This document shows positions 1-9,156 of a stretch of DNA of 64,000 nucleotides, one piece after another. The notes under the pieces are model-generated. The model was given only the letters and a program-made list of their open reading frames with translations. It was not told where the DNA came from and ran no database searches. The stretch lies in contig NZ_JAVAJF010000001.1 in NCBI RefSeq assembly GCF_030718085.1, forward strand, positions 1,922,001 to 1,986,000, read 5' to 3'. A program made the translations under genes and the position numbers. The stretch is from Marinobacter sp. MDS2 (GTDB lineage Bacteria > Pseudomonadota > Gammaproteobacteria > Pseudomonadales > Oleiphilaceae). Positions within the stretch are counted from its first letter, which is position 1, and every line of letters begins with the position of its first letter.

Positions 1-1
1 C

Positions 2-109
2 GGTGGCACGCTGTTGTCGGCATTCGGTATTGGTGTGGCGGCGCTGGCCTTTGGCTTGGTGTTCGCGTTCTTTGTGCCTCGTCCGGAGGTTTGGCATTCT
101 CGGTCTTGA
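2..109 (+). CDS. C-terminal end of a membrane protein (5' truncated by window)
   Basis: An open frame runs in from the left edge and stops at TGA 107-109. The 35 visible residues are one glycine- and alanine-rich hydrophobic segment followed by a short polar tail (PRPEVWHSRS). This fits the last transmembrane helix and cytoplasmic tail of a polytopic transporter, for example an MFS protein, but too little is visible to name a family. A long hairpin follows 70 bases after the stop. Confidence 0.5.
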   Translation, partial: GGTLLSAFGIGVAALAFGLVFAFFVPRPEVWHSRS

Positions 110-177
110 GTCTGGCGTAGCCAACTCAACCGTTGTTCAACCATGGTAATCTTTAAACATATCTCATCGTTCTGCAG

Positions 178-270
178 GGTGTGGGAGGGGTTTTGAATTT
201 TGGGTCGAACAAAGGTGTCTGAGCGAAGCGAGTTCTTTTTCGGCCCAAAATTCAAAACCCCTCCCGCACC
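178..270. repeat. long intergenic hairpin 1 (32-base arms)
   Basis: Arms 178-209 and 239-270 are complementary over 32 bases with only two non-Watson-Crick positions, around a 29-base loop that contains GAGCGAAGCGAGTTC. There is no T-run, so it is not a standard rho-independent terminator. It lies between the end of the first gene and hrpB. Hairpins of similar size but different stem sequence occur at 16955-17065, 57690-57773 and 57819-57900. Confidence 0.75.
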
Positions 271-306
271 ACCCCCAAACAAAAAGGCTAAACCCAACAA
301 CGCCCC

Positions 307-2781
307 ATGCTCCCAATAGAAACCATACTCCCAGAGCTAACCCAGTCCCTGACCCAAAGCACCACAGCGTTGCTACAAGCCCCCCCAGGAGCCGGTAAAA
401 CCACCCGAGTGCCCTTGGCTCTGTTGGATGCACCATGGCGGGATGACCGGAAAATCCTGATGCTGGAACCCCGGCGGTTGGCGGCCAGATCGGCGGCACG
501 GTATATGGCGAAACAGTTGGGAGAAGCCCCGGGGCAAACGGTCGGCTACCGGACCCGGCTGGATACCAAGGTTTCTGCGAACACCAAGATTGAAGTGGTC
601 ACCGAAGGCATTCTGACGCGCCTGATTCAGAACGACCCCATGCTGGAAGACTACGCCGCTGTGTTGTTTGATGAATTTCATGAGCGTTCCCTGCAAGCCG
701 ATCTGGGCTTGGCATTGGTGCGGGAAACCCAGCAGGCGTTGCGGGAAGATCTGCGGATACTGGTGATGTCGGCGACTCTGGATACCGCGCCAATCGCCAA
801 AGTGCTGGGCGATGTGCCGGTGATCAGCAGCGAAGGCCGGGCGTTTCCGGTGGAGGTGATGTACCGACCTCTGCCTCGCAATGGCCGGGTGGTGGATCAG
901 GTGGTTGAAGTGGTGCAGGAAACCATGGCCGAGCAGACCGGTTCGGTGCTGGTGTTTTTGCCGGGGGCCGGGGAAATTCGGCGGGCTGCACAGCAATTGC
1001 AGGGGCAGTTACCCGCCAATGTTCTGCTTGCTCCGCTCTACGGCAATTTGAAATCCGAGGAACAGGACCGCGCCATATCGCCTGCCCCCGAGGGCTCGCG
1101 CAAGATTGTGTTGGCCACCGCCATTGCCGAAACCAGTCTGACCATTGAAGGCGTGCGGGTGGTGATCGATGCTGGCCAGCAGCGCCGGGCGGTTTTTAAC
1201 CCGAACAGCGGTATGACGCGCTTAGTGACTGGCCGGGTCTCGAAAGCGTCAGCGGAACAACGTAAAGGCCGGGCCGGTCGTATCGAGCCCGGTGTGTGCT
1301 ACCGGCTGTGGAGCGAATCCGAACAGTTCGGGCTGGCGGATTTTACCCCGCCAGAGATTCAAGAAGCCGATCTGGCCCCTTTGGTGTTGGAGTTGGCCCA
1401 ATGGGGTGCCCGTTCGCCCGAGCAGGTGGCGTGGATCGACGCACCACCCGTCGCTCACTGGCAGCAGGCTGTGACTTTGTTGCAGTGGCTGGAATTGCTG
1501 GATGCCGATGGTGCCATTACGGACCACGGCAAGGCCGCGCGAGCGTTGGGTATGCACCCACGGTTGGCGCACATGGTGCTCAGGGGGCGCGATCTCGGGC
1601 TCGGGCAATTGGCGGCTGAATTGGCCGCGCTGCTGGAAGAGCGGGATTTGTTGGGCCCCGGTTCAGGGGCAGACCTGCATGAACGCATTCGGGTATTACA
1701 CGGCGAAAGCGGTCATCGCGGGCTAGATGTGGCGCGGTTAAACGCGATCAAACAAGCCGTAAAACGCCTTTGTCGAGGAGAAAACACAACCGGATTGCCA
1801 TCCGAAACTGATGTTGGCCGGGTGTTGGCTCAGGCCTACCCGGATCGCATTGCCCGCCGCCGGCCGGGCAGCACGCCCCGTTACCAGCTGAGCAACGGCA
1901 AAGGTGCGATATTACGGGAAGACGACGCCTTGGCGCGGCAAGAATGGCTGGTCGCTGCCGATCTGGACGGCAAAGCCCGGGAAGCCACCATATACCTGGC
2001 GGCACCGGTCGATCTTGCTGACCTGGAGCAGGATCTCGCGGCTCACATCGAGGATCGGGAAGAAGCCCTGTGGGATGATAAACGGGGCACCGTCGTGGCG
2101 CGACACGTGCGTAAACTGGGTTCTCTGGTGTTGGCTGAGAAGTCGCTGGCTCAGGTCGCGCCGGAGATGCTTCAGCAAGGGTTGTTGGACGCGGTGCGTC
2201 GTAAAGGCTTGGATAGCCTGCCCTGGACTCCGGCAGCGCGGCAATGGTGTGCGCGAGTGCGGTTGTTGGCAGAGGAGTATCCCGGTGAATGGCCAGAGGT
2301 CAGCGATGCTGCGTTGCTGGACACCGTGGAAATCTGGCTGGCCCCTTATCTATCAGGCATGAAACGCTGGTCCGATTTGTCCGGCCTCAATCTGGTTCAG
2401 GCGCTGAATACCCTGCTGGATTATCCGCAACAGCAGCGGTTGGAAGAACTTGCTCCGCGCGCACTGACCATTCCCACCGGCCAGAACGTGACCCTGGATT
2501 ACAGCGCTGACAACGGTCCCGTGCTGGCGGCCAAACTGCAGGCGTTATTTGGCTGGACGGAAACCCCGAAAGTCGCCGGGGGGCGGGTGCCGGTGGTTAT
2601 TCATCTGCTATCACCCGCCCAGAGGCCCTTGGCCGTTACCGCAGATCTGGCGAGTTTCTGGCGTAACGCCTACCCCGAGGTACGTAAGGATACTCGTGGG
2701 CGATACCCCAAGCATCCCTGGCCGGAAGACCCGCTGACCGCACAAGCGCAGCAAGGCACCAAGAAGCGCCCTGTCAGGTAA
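307..2781 (+). CDS. hrpB: ATP-dependent RNA helicase HrpB
   Basis: This is an 824-residue DEAH-box helicase of the HrpB family, of usual full length. Visible motifs are Walker A GAGKTT (residues 28-33), the DEAH-type box DEFH (122-125), motif III SAT (155-157) and motif VI QRKGRAGR (318-325). The C-terminal half carries the HrpB-specific region. Family members unwind RNA or ribonucleoprotein in the cytoplasm, and the physiological role of HrpB is poorly defined. The start follows hairpin 1 closely and has no obvious Shine-Dalgarno sequence, so a slightly different start is possible. The gene appears to be monocistronic, since a terminator-like hairpin follows it. Confidence 0.95.
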   Translation: MLPIETILPELTQSLTQSTTALLQAPPGAGKTTRVPLALLDAPWRDDRKILMLEPRRLAARSAARYMAKQLGEAPGQTVGYRTRLDTKVSANTKIEVVTEGILTRLIQNDPMLEDYAAVLFDEFHERSLQADLGLALVRETQQALREDLRILVMSATLDTAPIAKVLGDVPVISSEGRAFPVEVMYRPLPRNGRVVDQVVEVVQETMAEQTGSVLVFLPGAGEIRRAAQQLQGQLPANVLLAPLYGNLKSEEQDRAISPAPEGSRKIVLATAIAETSLTIEGVRVVIDAGQQRRAVFNPNSGMTRLVTGRVSKASAEQRKGRAGRIEPGVCYRLWSESEQFGLADFTPPEIQEADLAPLVLELAQWGARSPEQVAWIDAPPVAHWQQAVTLLQWLELLDADGAITDHGKAARALGMHPRLAHMVLRGRDLGLGQLAAELAALLEERDLLGPGSGADLHERIRVLHGESGHRGLDVARLNAIKQAVKRLCRGENTTGLPSETDVGRVLAQAYPDRIARRRPGSTPRYQLSNGKGAILREDDALARQEWLVAADLDGKAREATIYLAAPVDLADLEQDLAAHIEDREEALWDDKRGTVVARHVRKLGSLVLAEKSLAQVAPEMLQQGLLDAVRRKGLDSLPWTPAARQWCARVRLLAEEYPGEWPEVSDAALLDTVEIWLAPYLSGMKRWSDLSGLNLVQALNTLLDYPQQQRLEELAPRALTIPTGQNVTLDYSADNGPVLAAKLQALFGWTETPKVAGGRVPVVIHLLSPAQRPLAVTADLASFWRNAYPEVRKDTRGRYPKHPWPEDPLTAQAQQGTKKRPVR

Positions 2782-2905
2782 AACCTGGCCGCTTGCTTCG
2801 GTCAGGAAGCGCGTGCCGGAGTGTTGCTACGGGCAGGCAGAATGATCGGTATATCTGCGCATTTGTAGTGCTTCAGGAAAAGCCTGATGATCGCGACATC
2901 AAGGG

Positions 2906-2937
2906 GGTGCTGCAGCCGTGCTGCGGTGCCTTTTTTT
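2906..2937 (+). terminator. rho-independent terminator or attenuator between hrpB and the decarboxylase gene
   Basis: A stem of about 11 pairs (three G-U) formed by 2906-2916 and 2920-2930 is followed by seven T (2931-2937). It lies 125 bases after hrpB and 34 bases before the ornithine decarboxylase start. It could end hrpB transcription or act in the leader of the decarboxylase mRNA. Confidence 0.55.
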
Positions 2938-2971
2938 ATGTCTGCTTTCCCTATGGAGGGATGCACCACTG

Positions 2972-4147
2972 ATGATCGACGCAGCCAACGCAACTATTGC
3001 GGATTACTACGACACCGACACCTTTCAGCGTATCAAAGCATTTTCAGACACCAAGGAAACGCCATTTGTGGTGATTGATACTGCCACTATTGATCGTCAG
3101 TACGACGAATTGGTGGAAGGTTTTCCTTATGCAAAGGTCTACTACGCCGTAAAAGCGAACCCGGCCCCGCAGATTTTGACGCTGTTGAAGGACAAGGGTG
3201 CCAACTTCGATATCGCATCGGTGTACGAGTTGGAAAAAGTCATGGCGTTGGGTGTCACCGGCGATCGCATCAGTTTTGGCAACACCATCAAGAAAGCCCG
3301 TGACGTGCGGACCTTCTATGAAAAAGGTGTGCGCATGTTTGCCACGGATTCCGAGGCGGATTTGCGCAACATCGCCAAAGCGGCGCCGGGCTCGAAGGTG
3401 TACGTGCGCATTCTGACGGAAGGCACGCTCACCGCAGACTGGCCGTTATCGCGCAAGTTTGGTTGCCAAACCGACATGGCCATGGATTTGTTGATCCTGG
3501 CTCGTGATCTGGGGTTGGTGCCTTACGGTGTGTCGTTCCATGTGGGCTCGCAACAGCGTGAAATCGGTGCCTGGGATGCCGCGTTGAGCAAAGTGAAAGT
3601 CATCTTTGAGCGCCTGAAGGAAGAAGACGGCATTGAGTTGAAGATGATCAACATGGGCGGTGGGTTTCCGGCCAACTACATCAGCCGGACCAACGAGCTG
3701 AGTGTCTATGCCCGGGAGATTGCCCGCTTCCTTGAGGAAGACTTCGGAGCGGAGCTGCCAGAAATCATCATTGAACCCGGCCGATCCCTGATCTCCAATG
3801 CCGGAGTGTTGGTGAGTGAAGTGGTGCTGATCTCCCGTAAATCACGTACCGCGTTGCACCGCTGGGTGTTTACCGATGTGGGTAAGTTTTCGGGTTTGAT
3901 CGAAACGCTGGATGAAGCCATCAAGTTCCCGATCTGGACAGAGAAAGAGGGTGAGGGAGAAGACTGCGTGATCGCGGGGCCAACCTGTGACAGTGCCGAC
4001 ATCATGTACGAGCACCACAAGTACCCGTTGCCGTTAAACCTGGCCATCGGCGACCGGATGTATTGGTTGTCTACCGGCGCCTATACCACCACCTACAGTG
4101 CGGTAGAGTTCAACGGCTTCCCTCCGTTGAAAGATTACTACATCTAA
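2972..4147 (+). CDS. speC: ornithine decarboxylase, PLP fold type III
   Basis: The protein is a 391-residue decarboxylase of the alanine-racemase-like (group IV) fold. It converts ornithine to putrescine in polyamine synthesis. The PLP lysine is in YYAVKANP (K61), the phosphate/PLP contact is EPGRSL (around 267-272), and the substrate-site cysteine is in GPTCDSADI (C339). The open frame extends upstream to 2918, but the extra residues cross the terminator hairpin. I chose ATG 2972, which has GGAGGG at 2955-2960. Length and motifs match Pseudomonas-type SpeC rather than the large fold-type-I enzyme of enterics. Lysine or arginine decarboxylase of the same fold is the main alternative. Confidence 0.85.
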   Translation: MIDAANATIADYYDTDTFQRIKAFSDTKETPFVVIDTATIDRQYDELVEGFPYAKVYYAVKANPAPQILTLLKDKGANFDIASVYELEKVMALGVTGDRISFGNTIKKARDVRTFYEKGVRMFATDSEADLRNIAKAAPGSKVYVRILTEGTLTADWPLSRKFGCQTDMAMDLLILARDLGLVPYGVSFHVGSQQREIGAWDAALSKVKVIFERLKEEDGIELKMINMGGGFPANYISRTNELSVYAREIARFLEEDFGAELPEIIIEPGRSLISNAGVLVSEVVLISRKSRTALHRWVFTDVGKFSGLIETLDEAIKFPIWTEKEGEGEDCVIAGPTCDSADIMYEHHKYPLPLNLAIGDRMYWLSTGAYTTTYSAVEFNGFPPLKDYYI

Positions 4148-4213
4148 ACGGCGTGGATGTCTGGCCGGGGTTGGCTGTCAGAGCTGCCCCAGTCAAGCCA
4201 GGTTCGCCTGAGG

Positions 4214-5440
4214 TCAGGTGCGGTTCAGTTGTAACCGGAAGGCGATGGGCAATACCAATACGCCGTAGCCGAGAATCACCCACACCGCATGGCGGATATC
4301 GCCGGTCCAGTCTGCCAGTACCCCGCCCAGCATCGGCACGGAAAACGCCAGCGTGTAGCCGACCAGAAACGTGCCGGCAGAGAGCCGCCCGGTTTCTTCC
4401 GAGGACACCAGCAGGGGTGGTAAGGCCACCAGAAGAATCAGCAAGATACCCGCAAAAAAGCTCATGAAAGTGGCGCTGATGATCGACGCCCAGCCGGAAA
4501 GCAGAAGTGCACCGAGGGTGCCGCTGATGCTCAGAATGCCCATGATGATAATCAAGCTACGGAGCCCAACCCATCGTCGCGCCATCTTCAGCATCACCAG
4601 AGAGGCGAACACTTGTGCGAAGTTGTACCAGAACAGGGCATCCGGGAGCAGGTCGAAGTTGCCTTGCTGTTCCAGCAGGTTGCCCATATAAGCGTTCAGC
4701 CCGAAGAAAGACGAGCCGGACAGCCCTAGCAACAAACCCAAACGAAGCGTCAGCGGGTTTTTCCAATCCGGAAGCCAGGCAGTTTTGCGGACCGGTCGCG
4801 CCAGATCCCGCTTGGGAAGAAACAGCGCCGCGGCGACCAATAGCGCGGGTAGCGACCAGGCCAACAGTGTTGCGCGCCAGCTGTTTTCCAGCAAAGGCAT
4901 CAGTACCGGCAGGGTAATACCGGCCCCGATAAACTCGCCCATCAGCATGCCATTCATATAAATAGCGGAACCGATGGCCAGATGATGCGGTTCAAGCCAA
5001 CGGGGCAGCAGTGCCGGTAAGGCGGGCTGCATCATGGCGACGCCCAGTCCCATGATGGCACTGGCGATCATCAGCGTCAGGGTATCGGGCACTAAGCCCC
5101 GGCCCGCCGAGCCAATCACCATGATCAACATGGCCAGCGCCAGAGTGTTGCGCGGGCCTATGCGAGAAATGGCAAGCGACCCGGGCATAGCGCCAATGGC
5201 GAGCATCAGAATAGGTAGAGTCGTCAGTGCGCCGGTGAGCGCTTGAGTCAGGCCCAGTTCGTCACTGATGAACGGTGCCAGTGGCGGTGCCACCAACACA
5301 GGTATTCTTAGATAAACACCGGCTAACCAAAGCAACACCGCCACCGGCAGCAGCTTGGCTGGCGATGGCGATGTGTTCGCGGCGAAATTGCTTGCCACGG
5401 CGTGCGAATCAGTCTTCGCTGGTGTCGGGCAGGTAGGCAC
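4214..5440 (-). CDS. MFS transporter, CynX/NimT-like
   Basis: This is a 408-residue major facilitator with about 12 hydrophobic segments. The N-terminal helices ([18 protein letters not shown]) and the RIGPRN loop between helices 2 and 3 resemble the CynX/NimT (cyanate or nitroimidazole transporter) group. The substrate cannot be read from sequence. The frame overlaps the 3' end of ectC by 32 bases. An internal start would remove the overlap, because the first 25 or so residues are polar and uncharacteristic. Its place directly downstream of ectC suggests co-transcription. A role in osmolyte traffic would be inference only. Confidence 0.8.
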   Translation of the reverse strand: MPTCPTPAKTDSHAVASNFAANTSPSPAKLLPVAVLLWLAGVYLRIPVLVAPPLAPFISDELGLTQALTGALTTLPILMLAIGAMPGSLAISRIGPRNTLALAMLIMVIGSAGRGLVPDTLTLMIASAIMGLGVAMMQPALPALLPRWLEPHHLAIGSAIYMNGMLMGEFIGAGITLPVLMPLLENSWRATLLAWSLPALLVAAALFLPKRDLARPVRKTAWLPDWKNPLTLRLGLLLGLSGSSFFGLNAYMGNLLEQQGNFDLLPDALFWYNFAQVFASLVMLKMARRWVGLRSLIIIMGILSISGTLGALLLSGWASIISATFMSFFAGILLILLVALPPLLVSSEETGRLSAGTFLVGYTLAFSVPMLGGVLADWTGDIRHAVWVILGYGVLVLPIAFRLQLNRT

Positions 5441-5804
5441 CGTCTTCGTCGTGAACTTCCTGACCGGTCACAGGCGGGTTGAAGGCGCAAATCAAGCGCA
5501 TATCTTCAGTGCCGCCGCGCAGGGTGTGCTGGTCGTGCTGGTCGAGTGCGTACAAGGTGCCGTCGGTGATTTCGTGGGTTTCACCGGTGGCCTTGTCAGT
5601 AATGGTGCCATTACCGGCTACGCAGTAAACCGCTTCCAGGTGATGCTTGTACCACAGGTTCAATTCGGCACCGGCCGGAATGATGGTTTCGTGAAAAGAG
5701 AAACCCATGCCGTCTTTTTTCAGAAGCATGCGGCGGCTGGTCCAGCCCGGACCGGTTACTTCGCGCTCGGTACCAATAATGTCTTGCACTCGTACGATTT
5801 TCAT
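5409..5804 (-). CDS. ectC: L-ectoine synthase EctC (separated from ectAB)
   Basis: The 131-residue cupin enzyme closes N-gamma-acetyl-diaminobutyrate to ectoine, the last step of compatible-solute synthesis. The family signature is present: [11 protein letters not shown] (metal-binding glutamate and the preceding tyrosine) and [12 protein letters not shown] (catalytic tyrosine and metal-binding histidine). Length is standard, and an AGGA site precedes the ATG. The gene is not with ectA-ectB-ask, which are at 59.7-63.1 kb on the opposite strand and lack an ectC between ectB and ask. It stands 50 bases after the DUF3482 gene with a possible promoter of its own, and an MFS gene overlaps its end. 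Confidence 0.96.
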   Translation of the reverse strand: MKIVRVQDIIGTEREVTGPGWTSRRMLLKKDGMGFSFHETIIPAGAELNLWYKHHLEAVYCVAGNGTITDKATGETHEITDGTLYALDQHDQHTLRGGTEDMRLICAFNPPVTGQEVHDEDGAYLPDTSED

Positions 5805-5838
5805 TCACATTCCTCATTGTGTGATGGAATAGCCTTAC

Positions 5839-5869
5839 AGTATAAACATGCCGGTCAGCCGCGATTCAA
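5839..5869 (-). promoter_or_regulatory. possible sigma-70 promoter of ectC
   Basis: On the minus strand a good -10 TATACT (5839-5844) lies 19 bases from TTGAAT (5864-5869). The spacing is long, so the -35 assignment is weak. It would start transcription about 28 bases before the ectC ATG and make ectC independent of the upstream GTPase gene. Confidence 0.35.
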
Positions 5870-7285
5870 CCGCCAGTTGTCATAGGCGGCCATGGCCTGA
5901 CCAATCGCCTGAGCCAGATTTTGCTGTTGGCTGGGACTTAGCGGCCGCTGTTTTCGGCACCGGTCGAGTGCCCGTTGAATCTCGCGTTGGCTGGCTTTGT
6001 CGAGCTGTTCCAGCCAATGCTGATCGGCCGGCTCCAGTGCCAGCAAATCGCGCCCTGCGTGGTTTCGGTGGCTGATGTGCCACCAGTGATCGACGGCCCG
6101 GCCGAGAATGACGTAACCAAACTGGCTGTCCTGAACCGGGCCGAAGGTGGCGGATTGCAGCCCGTTTTGCAGAGGGCCGATATTAAGTGCCGGCAGCAGC
6201 AAGCGGTCGCCGTAGAAATAACTGCCCGCTGCGCCGATCAGCCCGCCCAAGAGCGCACCCGTGCCCAGTGACGAGCCAAAGGTCACCGCATCTATGCCCG
6301 CACCGCCCATCGCGCCGGCTCCGAATCCGGCCGTGGCCAGATATTTTTTGCTGACTGCCCAGTGTCGGCGGGTATCTTCCGAAAACAGGTCGTGCTGATT
6401 GGCCCATTCCAGTTCCGCTTCCTGACGGGTGATGCGCTGATGCTGATACAAATGCTCTATGTCGATGCGCAGCGACTGCTCGCGCCGGCGTTGGCGTTTG
6501 TACCAGCGCTCTCTCAGGGTGTCTGCGAGCGTGGCTTCGCTGGTGCTGGCCAGCTGGTCCAGCGTCAGAGTGCGTTTCTCCTGATAGCCCATCAAATCTT
6601 CCAGTGCCCGGGCGATCAGGCTCGCGGCCTGTTGCTGGCGTTGGCTGCGTTGCTCGGCCAGTCGCTGGGTGGCTTCCTCCAGAGGTTGTTCCCAGTCGGG
6701 CTCCAGTTGGCCGAAGGTTCGTAAAAGGCTGAGATGTTGCTCGAACGGGGCGCGAACCGCGTCGAACTTGCGTACAACCTGAAAGAATTGTCCAAGCGCT
6801 GCCTGCCATACATCGCTGTAGTCATCGGGGCCAATACTGTTGATCAAAGCCAGGCTCGGGCGACCGGTCCAGCGCAGGATGGTCATTTCAGCTTCGTGTT
6901 CGGCACTGTAAGGCACCGAACCATCAACCACGTAGATAATGCCGGCGCCTTCGATGATGGGGGTCAGCAACTCGCATTCATCCACGTAGCGTTCGTCGCC
7001 TTTATGTTGAAGCACAAAGGCACGTACGGTGTCAGGGTGGTCCGAGGCTGACAAGCTGTGGGCTTGCAGCCATTGCAGAACGCGCCTCGGGCGCTGGAAA
7101 CCGGGGGTGTCGGTCAGGGTATAGAGCTGCCGGCCATCGACGGTGAGCGGGTAGCGCTGGCTGGCCCGGGTAGTGCCGGGTTCGAGTGCGATGGCGATGG
7201 CGTCGTTCTGGGACAGGGTCGCGACGACGCTGGATTTGCCTTTGTTTGGATGGCCAACAACCGCGAAGACGGGAGGGTGGGTCAT
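5855..7285 (-). CDS. Era-like GTPase with DUF3482 domain
   Basis: The 476-residue protein has an N-terminal Era/TrmE-like GTP-binding domain: P-loop GHPNKGKS, switch-region T in GTTRAS, and DTPGF. A DUF3482 C-terminal half with a glycine-rich hydrophobic stretch suggests membrane association. The ATG at 7285 overlaps the stop codon of the DUF2868 gene as ATGA, which fixes the start and implies translational coupling. The two families are often paired, and the function of the pair is unknown. The G4 specificity motif (usually NKxD) is not obvious to me, which is notable for this fold. Confidence 0.85.
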   Translation of the reverse strand: MTHPPVFAVVGHPNKGKSSVVATLSQNDAIAIALEPGTTRASQRYPLTVDGRQLYTLTDTPGFQRPRRVLQWLQAHSLSASDHPDTVRAFVLQHKGDERYVDECELLTPIIEGAGIIYVVDGSVPYSAEHEAEMTILRWTGRPSLALINSIGPDDYSDVWQAALGQFFQVVRKFDAVRAPFEQHLSLLRTFGQLEPDWEQPLEEATQRLAEQRSQRQQQAASLIARALEDLMGYQEKRTLTLDQLASTSEATLADTLRERWYKRQRRREQSLRIDIEHLYQHQRITRQEAELEWANQHDLFSEDTRRHWAVSKKYLATAGFGAGAMGGAGIDAVTFGSSLGTGALLGGLIGAAGSYFYGDRLLLPALNIGPLQNGLQSATFGPVQDSQFGYVILGRAVDHWWHISHRNHAGRDLLALEPADQHWLEQLDKASQREIQRALDRCRKQRPLSPSQQQNLAQAIGQAMAAYDNWRLNRG

Positions 7286-8697
7286 AACGCTGAGGCTCCC
7301 GTGATCTGGTAGGGCGTATCCGGCGAGGGTGGCAACAGGGCAACGCTGGCAAAACTTTCGGGCAGTCTTTCGGTAAAGCGCAACCATGGCTGAATGAGTG
7401 CCTGCTTCGGCGACTGGTTGGCATCATTCGCCAAGGGCAGGATCATAACCCGGGTGCCGGTAGGCCACTGCTCGAACGCCTGCTCCAGAAAATCGTGTAA
7501 CTCCCCGGTTGGCGGCTCCCAGCTGCGGGTAACCAGAATCACCGCCGGTGAGGTTTCTTGGTTGAGGTTCTTGGCCAAAGTTGCCAGTACCTGATCGTCT
7601 TCGGCCAGAGTGGCACGGCCGCCGGCTTTCAGTATCTGGCTGTCCTGCATGGTTAGCTGCTGGGGCAGCTCCGGCTCGCCGGCGCCGGCCCAGCATATCA
7701 GATAACGGGTGTCACACAGTTCGTTGGTGCTGGCTTGAGTGCGGACATCCGGCAGGTCGTCAGCGTCGTTGTGCTGGTTGCCGGTGTCGAGGGTCGGGGT
7801 TTCCATCCGGTACAGCAGCGCCTGCATACCCGGGTGGCTTTGCAGCAGCCGGCTCGCTTTTCGGGCCGTCAGCCAGTGACTGAGCGCCAAAAATACCATT
7901 CTTGGAAGCATTACCCAGGTCACCCAGAGCATGACCACAAACGGCCACCACTGGCCCCATTGCCCGGGTGCAGTGGTCTGGTTCATCGGGGCCGCCCGGA
8001 AGAAACGGGTTGCTTCAACAAGCTCGTGGGACGGTACCGCGGCTGGCCACAACAGCGCCCACGGCGCGGCAATGGACTGAATCAAACGGTGGTAGCCCCC
8101 GGCGGCGGCATTGAGGGTGGTGCTCCAGCCAAACGCCAAATCCTGAATAACGAGCAAAATCAGCAACGTGAGCAAACCAGTGAGTGCAAAAAAAACACCT
8201 CCGGTGTGCCCTGCACGAGCCATCAGCATCGGTTGCAGGGGCGTCAGTGCGCTTCCCGGAGGTGGCAGGTTGAGACGCTTGGACAGCCTGCGCCAGGGCT
8301 GCCAGCCCATGAGTGATTGCGCGGTGGTGGCCAGTGCAAACAATAATTGTAAGAGAACGAATGCCAGCAACACCGTGATATTAATGCGCTGGCCACCGTC
8401 GTAGAACAGCAAACCGGCCATGGTGAGCACGCCGAACAACGCACCGGCGGCGGCAAACCCGCTGTTGATGCGTCGCCACTGTCGCAATACTTTGTGCCCG
8501 GCTTGATCGTCGCTGCCGGGGCCACTGAGCCGCCGCATGTGCTCAAGCCAGCGCGCGGGGGTCGGGCTGACTCCCTGCTGTTCGCAATCGAGCGCAAAGC
8601 GGCGATCCCGGCGATGAAGAAACGCCGGGGATTGGTCCCTGTCCCGCTGGAAGCGGCTATCAACGTCCAGCAACAGACGGAGGGGGTTCTGGCTCAT
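7282..8697 (-). CDS. DUF2868 membrane protein
   Basis: The 471-residue protein contains several hydrophobic segments (around residues 100-150, 180-210 and 275-295) separated by soluble stretches, in the pattern of DUF2868. The start was placed at ATG 8697 (MSQNPLRLLLDV), preceded by AGGA. The longer open frame upstream is poorly coding and runs into the promoter region of the divergent DUF6164 gene. It is the first gene of a tightly coupled pair with the DUF3482 GTPase. No enzymatic motif is visible, and the function is unknown. Confidence 0.8.
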   Translation of the reverse strand: MSQNPLRLLLDVDSRFQRDRDQSPAFLHRRDRRFALDCEQQGVSPTPARWLEHMRRLSGPGSDDQAGHKVLRQWRRINSGFAAAGALFGVLTMAGLLFYDGGQRINITVLLAFVLLQLLFALATTAQSLMGWQPWRRLSKRLNLPPPGSALTPLQPMLMARAGHTGGVFFALTGLLTLLILLVIQDLAFGWSTTLNAAAGGYHRLIQSIAAPWALLWPAAVPSHELVEATRFFRAAPMNQTTAPGQWGQWWPFVVMLWVTWVMLPRMVFLALSHWLTARKASRLLQSHPGMQALLYRMETPTLDTGNQHNDADDLPDVRTQASTNELCDTRYLICWAGAGEPELPQQLTMQDSQILKAGGRATLAEDDQVLATLAKNLNQETSPAVILVTRSWEPPTGELHDFLEQAFEQWPTGTRVMILPLANDANQSPKQALIQPWLRFTERLPESFASVALLPPSPDTPYQITGASAL

Positions 8698-8780
8698 GCA
8701 GCGTCCTGATAAATTCGATCGGATTTGCTTTCCTGCTAGGATATAGCCAACGACGCTAACGAAGCCAGCCGGGAAACTGT

Positions 8781-9137
8781 ATGCCCCACCACTTGATGAA
8801 CCTTCGCAACGTACCGGATGACGAAGCTGACGAAATCCGTGCCTTGTTTGAAGAGCACGAAGTTCGCTACTACGAAACACCCCCGAGCCGATGGGGCATC
8901 AGTATGGGCGGCTTCTGGGTGCACGATGACGACGAAGCCGCTCGGGCAAGAGTTCTTCTGGATGACTACCAGGCCCGGCGCCTTGCCCGGCAGCGACAGG
9001 AATACCATGCCCGGTGTGAACGGGGGGAAACCGGCCTTTGGCATCAGTTCCGCTCCCGACCGGTCACTTTTCTTGCTGCCATCGTCGCGATTGCAGCCAT
9101 CTTGAGTTTGACGTTGCTACCGTACATTCGTCTGTAG
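8781..9137 (+). CDS. DUF6164 family small membrane protein
   Basis: This 118-residue protein has an N-terminal soluble domain of about 70 residues (DDEADEIRALFEEHEVRYYETPPS) that resembles ferredoxin-like signal-transducer folds, a basic linker, and one C-terminal transmembrane helix (around 95-115). I recognise it as the DUF6164 group of gammaproteobacteria, which has no assigned function. It is divergent from the DUF2868 gene and ends 19 bases before the sigma-54 activator gene, so the two may be co-transcribed. Confidence 0.75.
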   Translation: MPHHLMNLRNVPDDEADEIRALFEEHEVRYYETPPSRWGISMGGFWVHDDDEAARARVLLDDYQARRLARQRQEYHARCERGETGLWHQFRSRPVTFLAAIVAIAAILSLTLLPYIRL

Positions 9138-9156
9138 CAACGATGGCGAGCCCACC

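Noticed and set aside
2961..2971. ATG directly after GGAGGG upstream of the ornithine decarboxylase
   Set aside because: It is out of frame and stops after three codons. The decarboxylase start at 2972 uses the same ribosome site.
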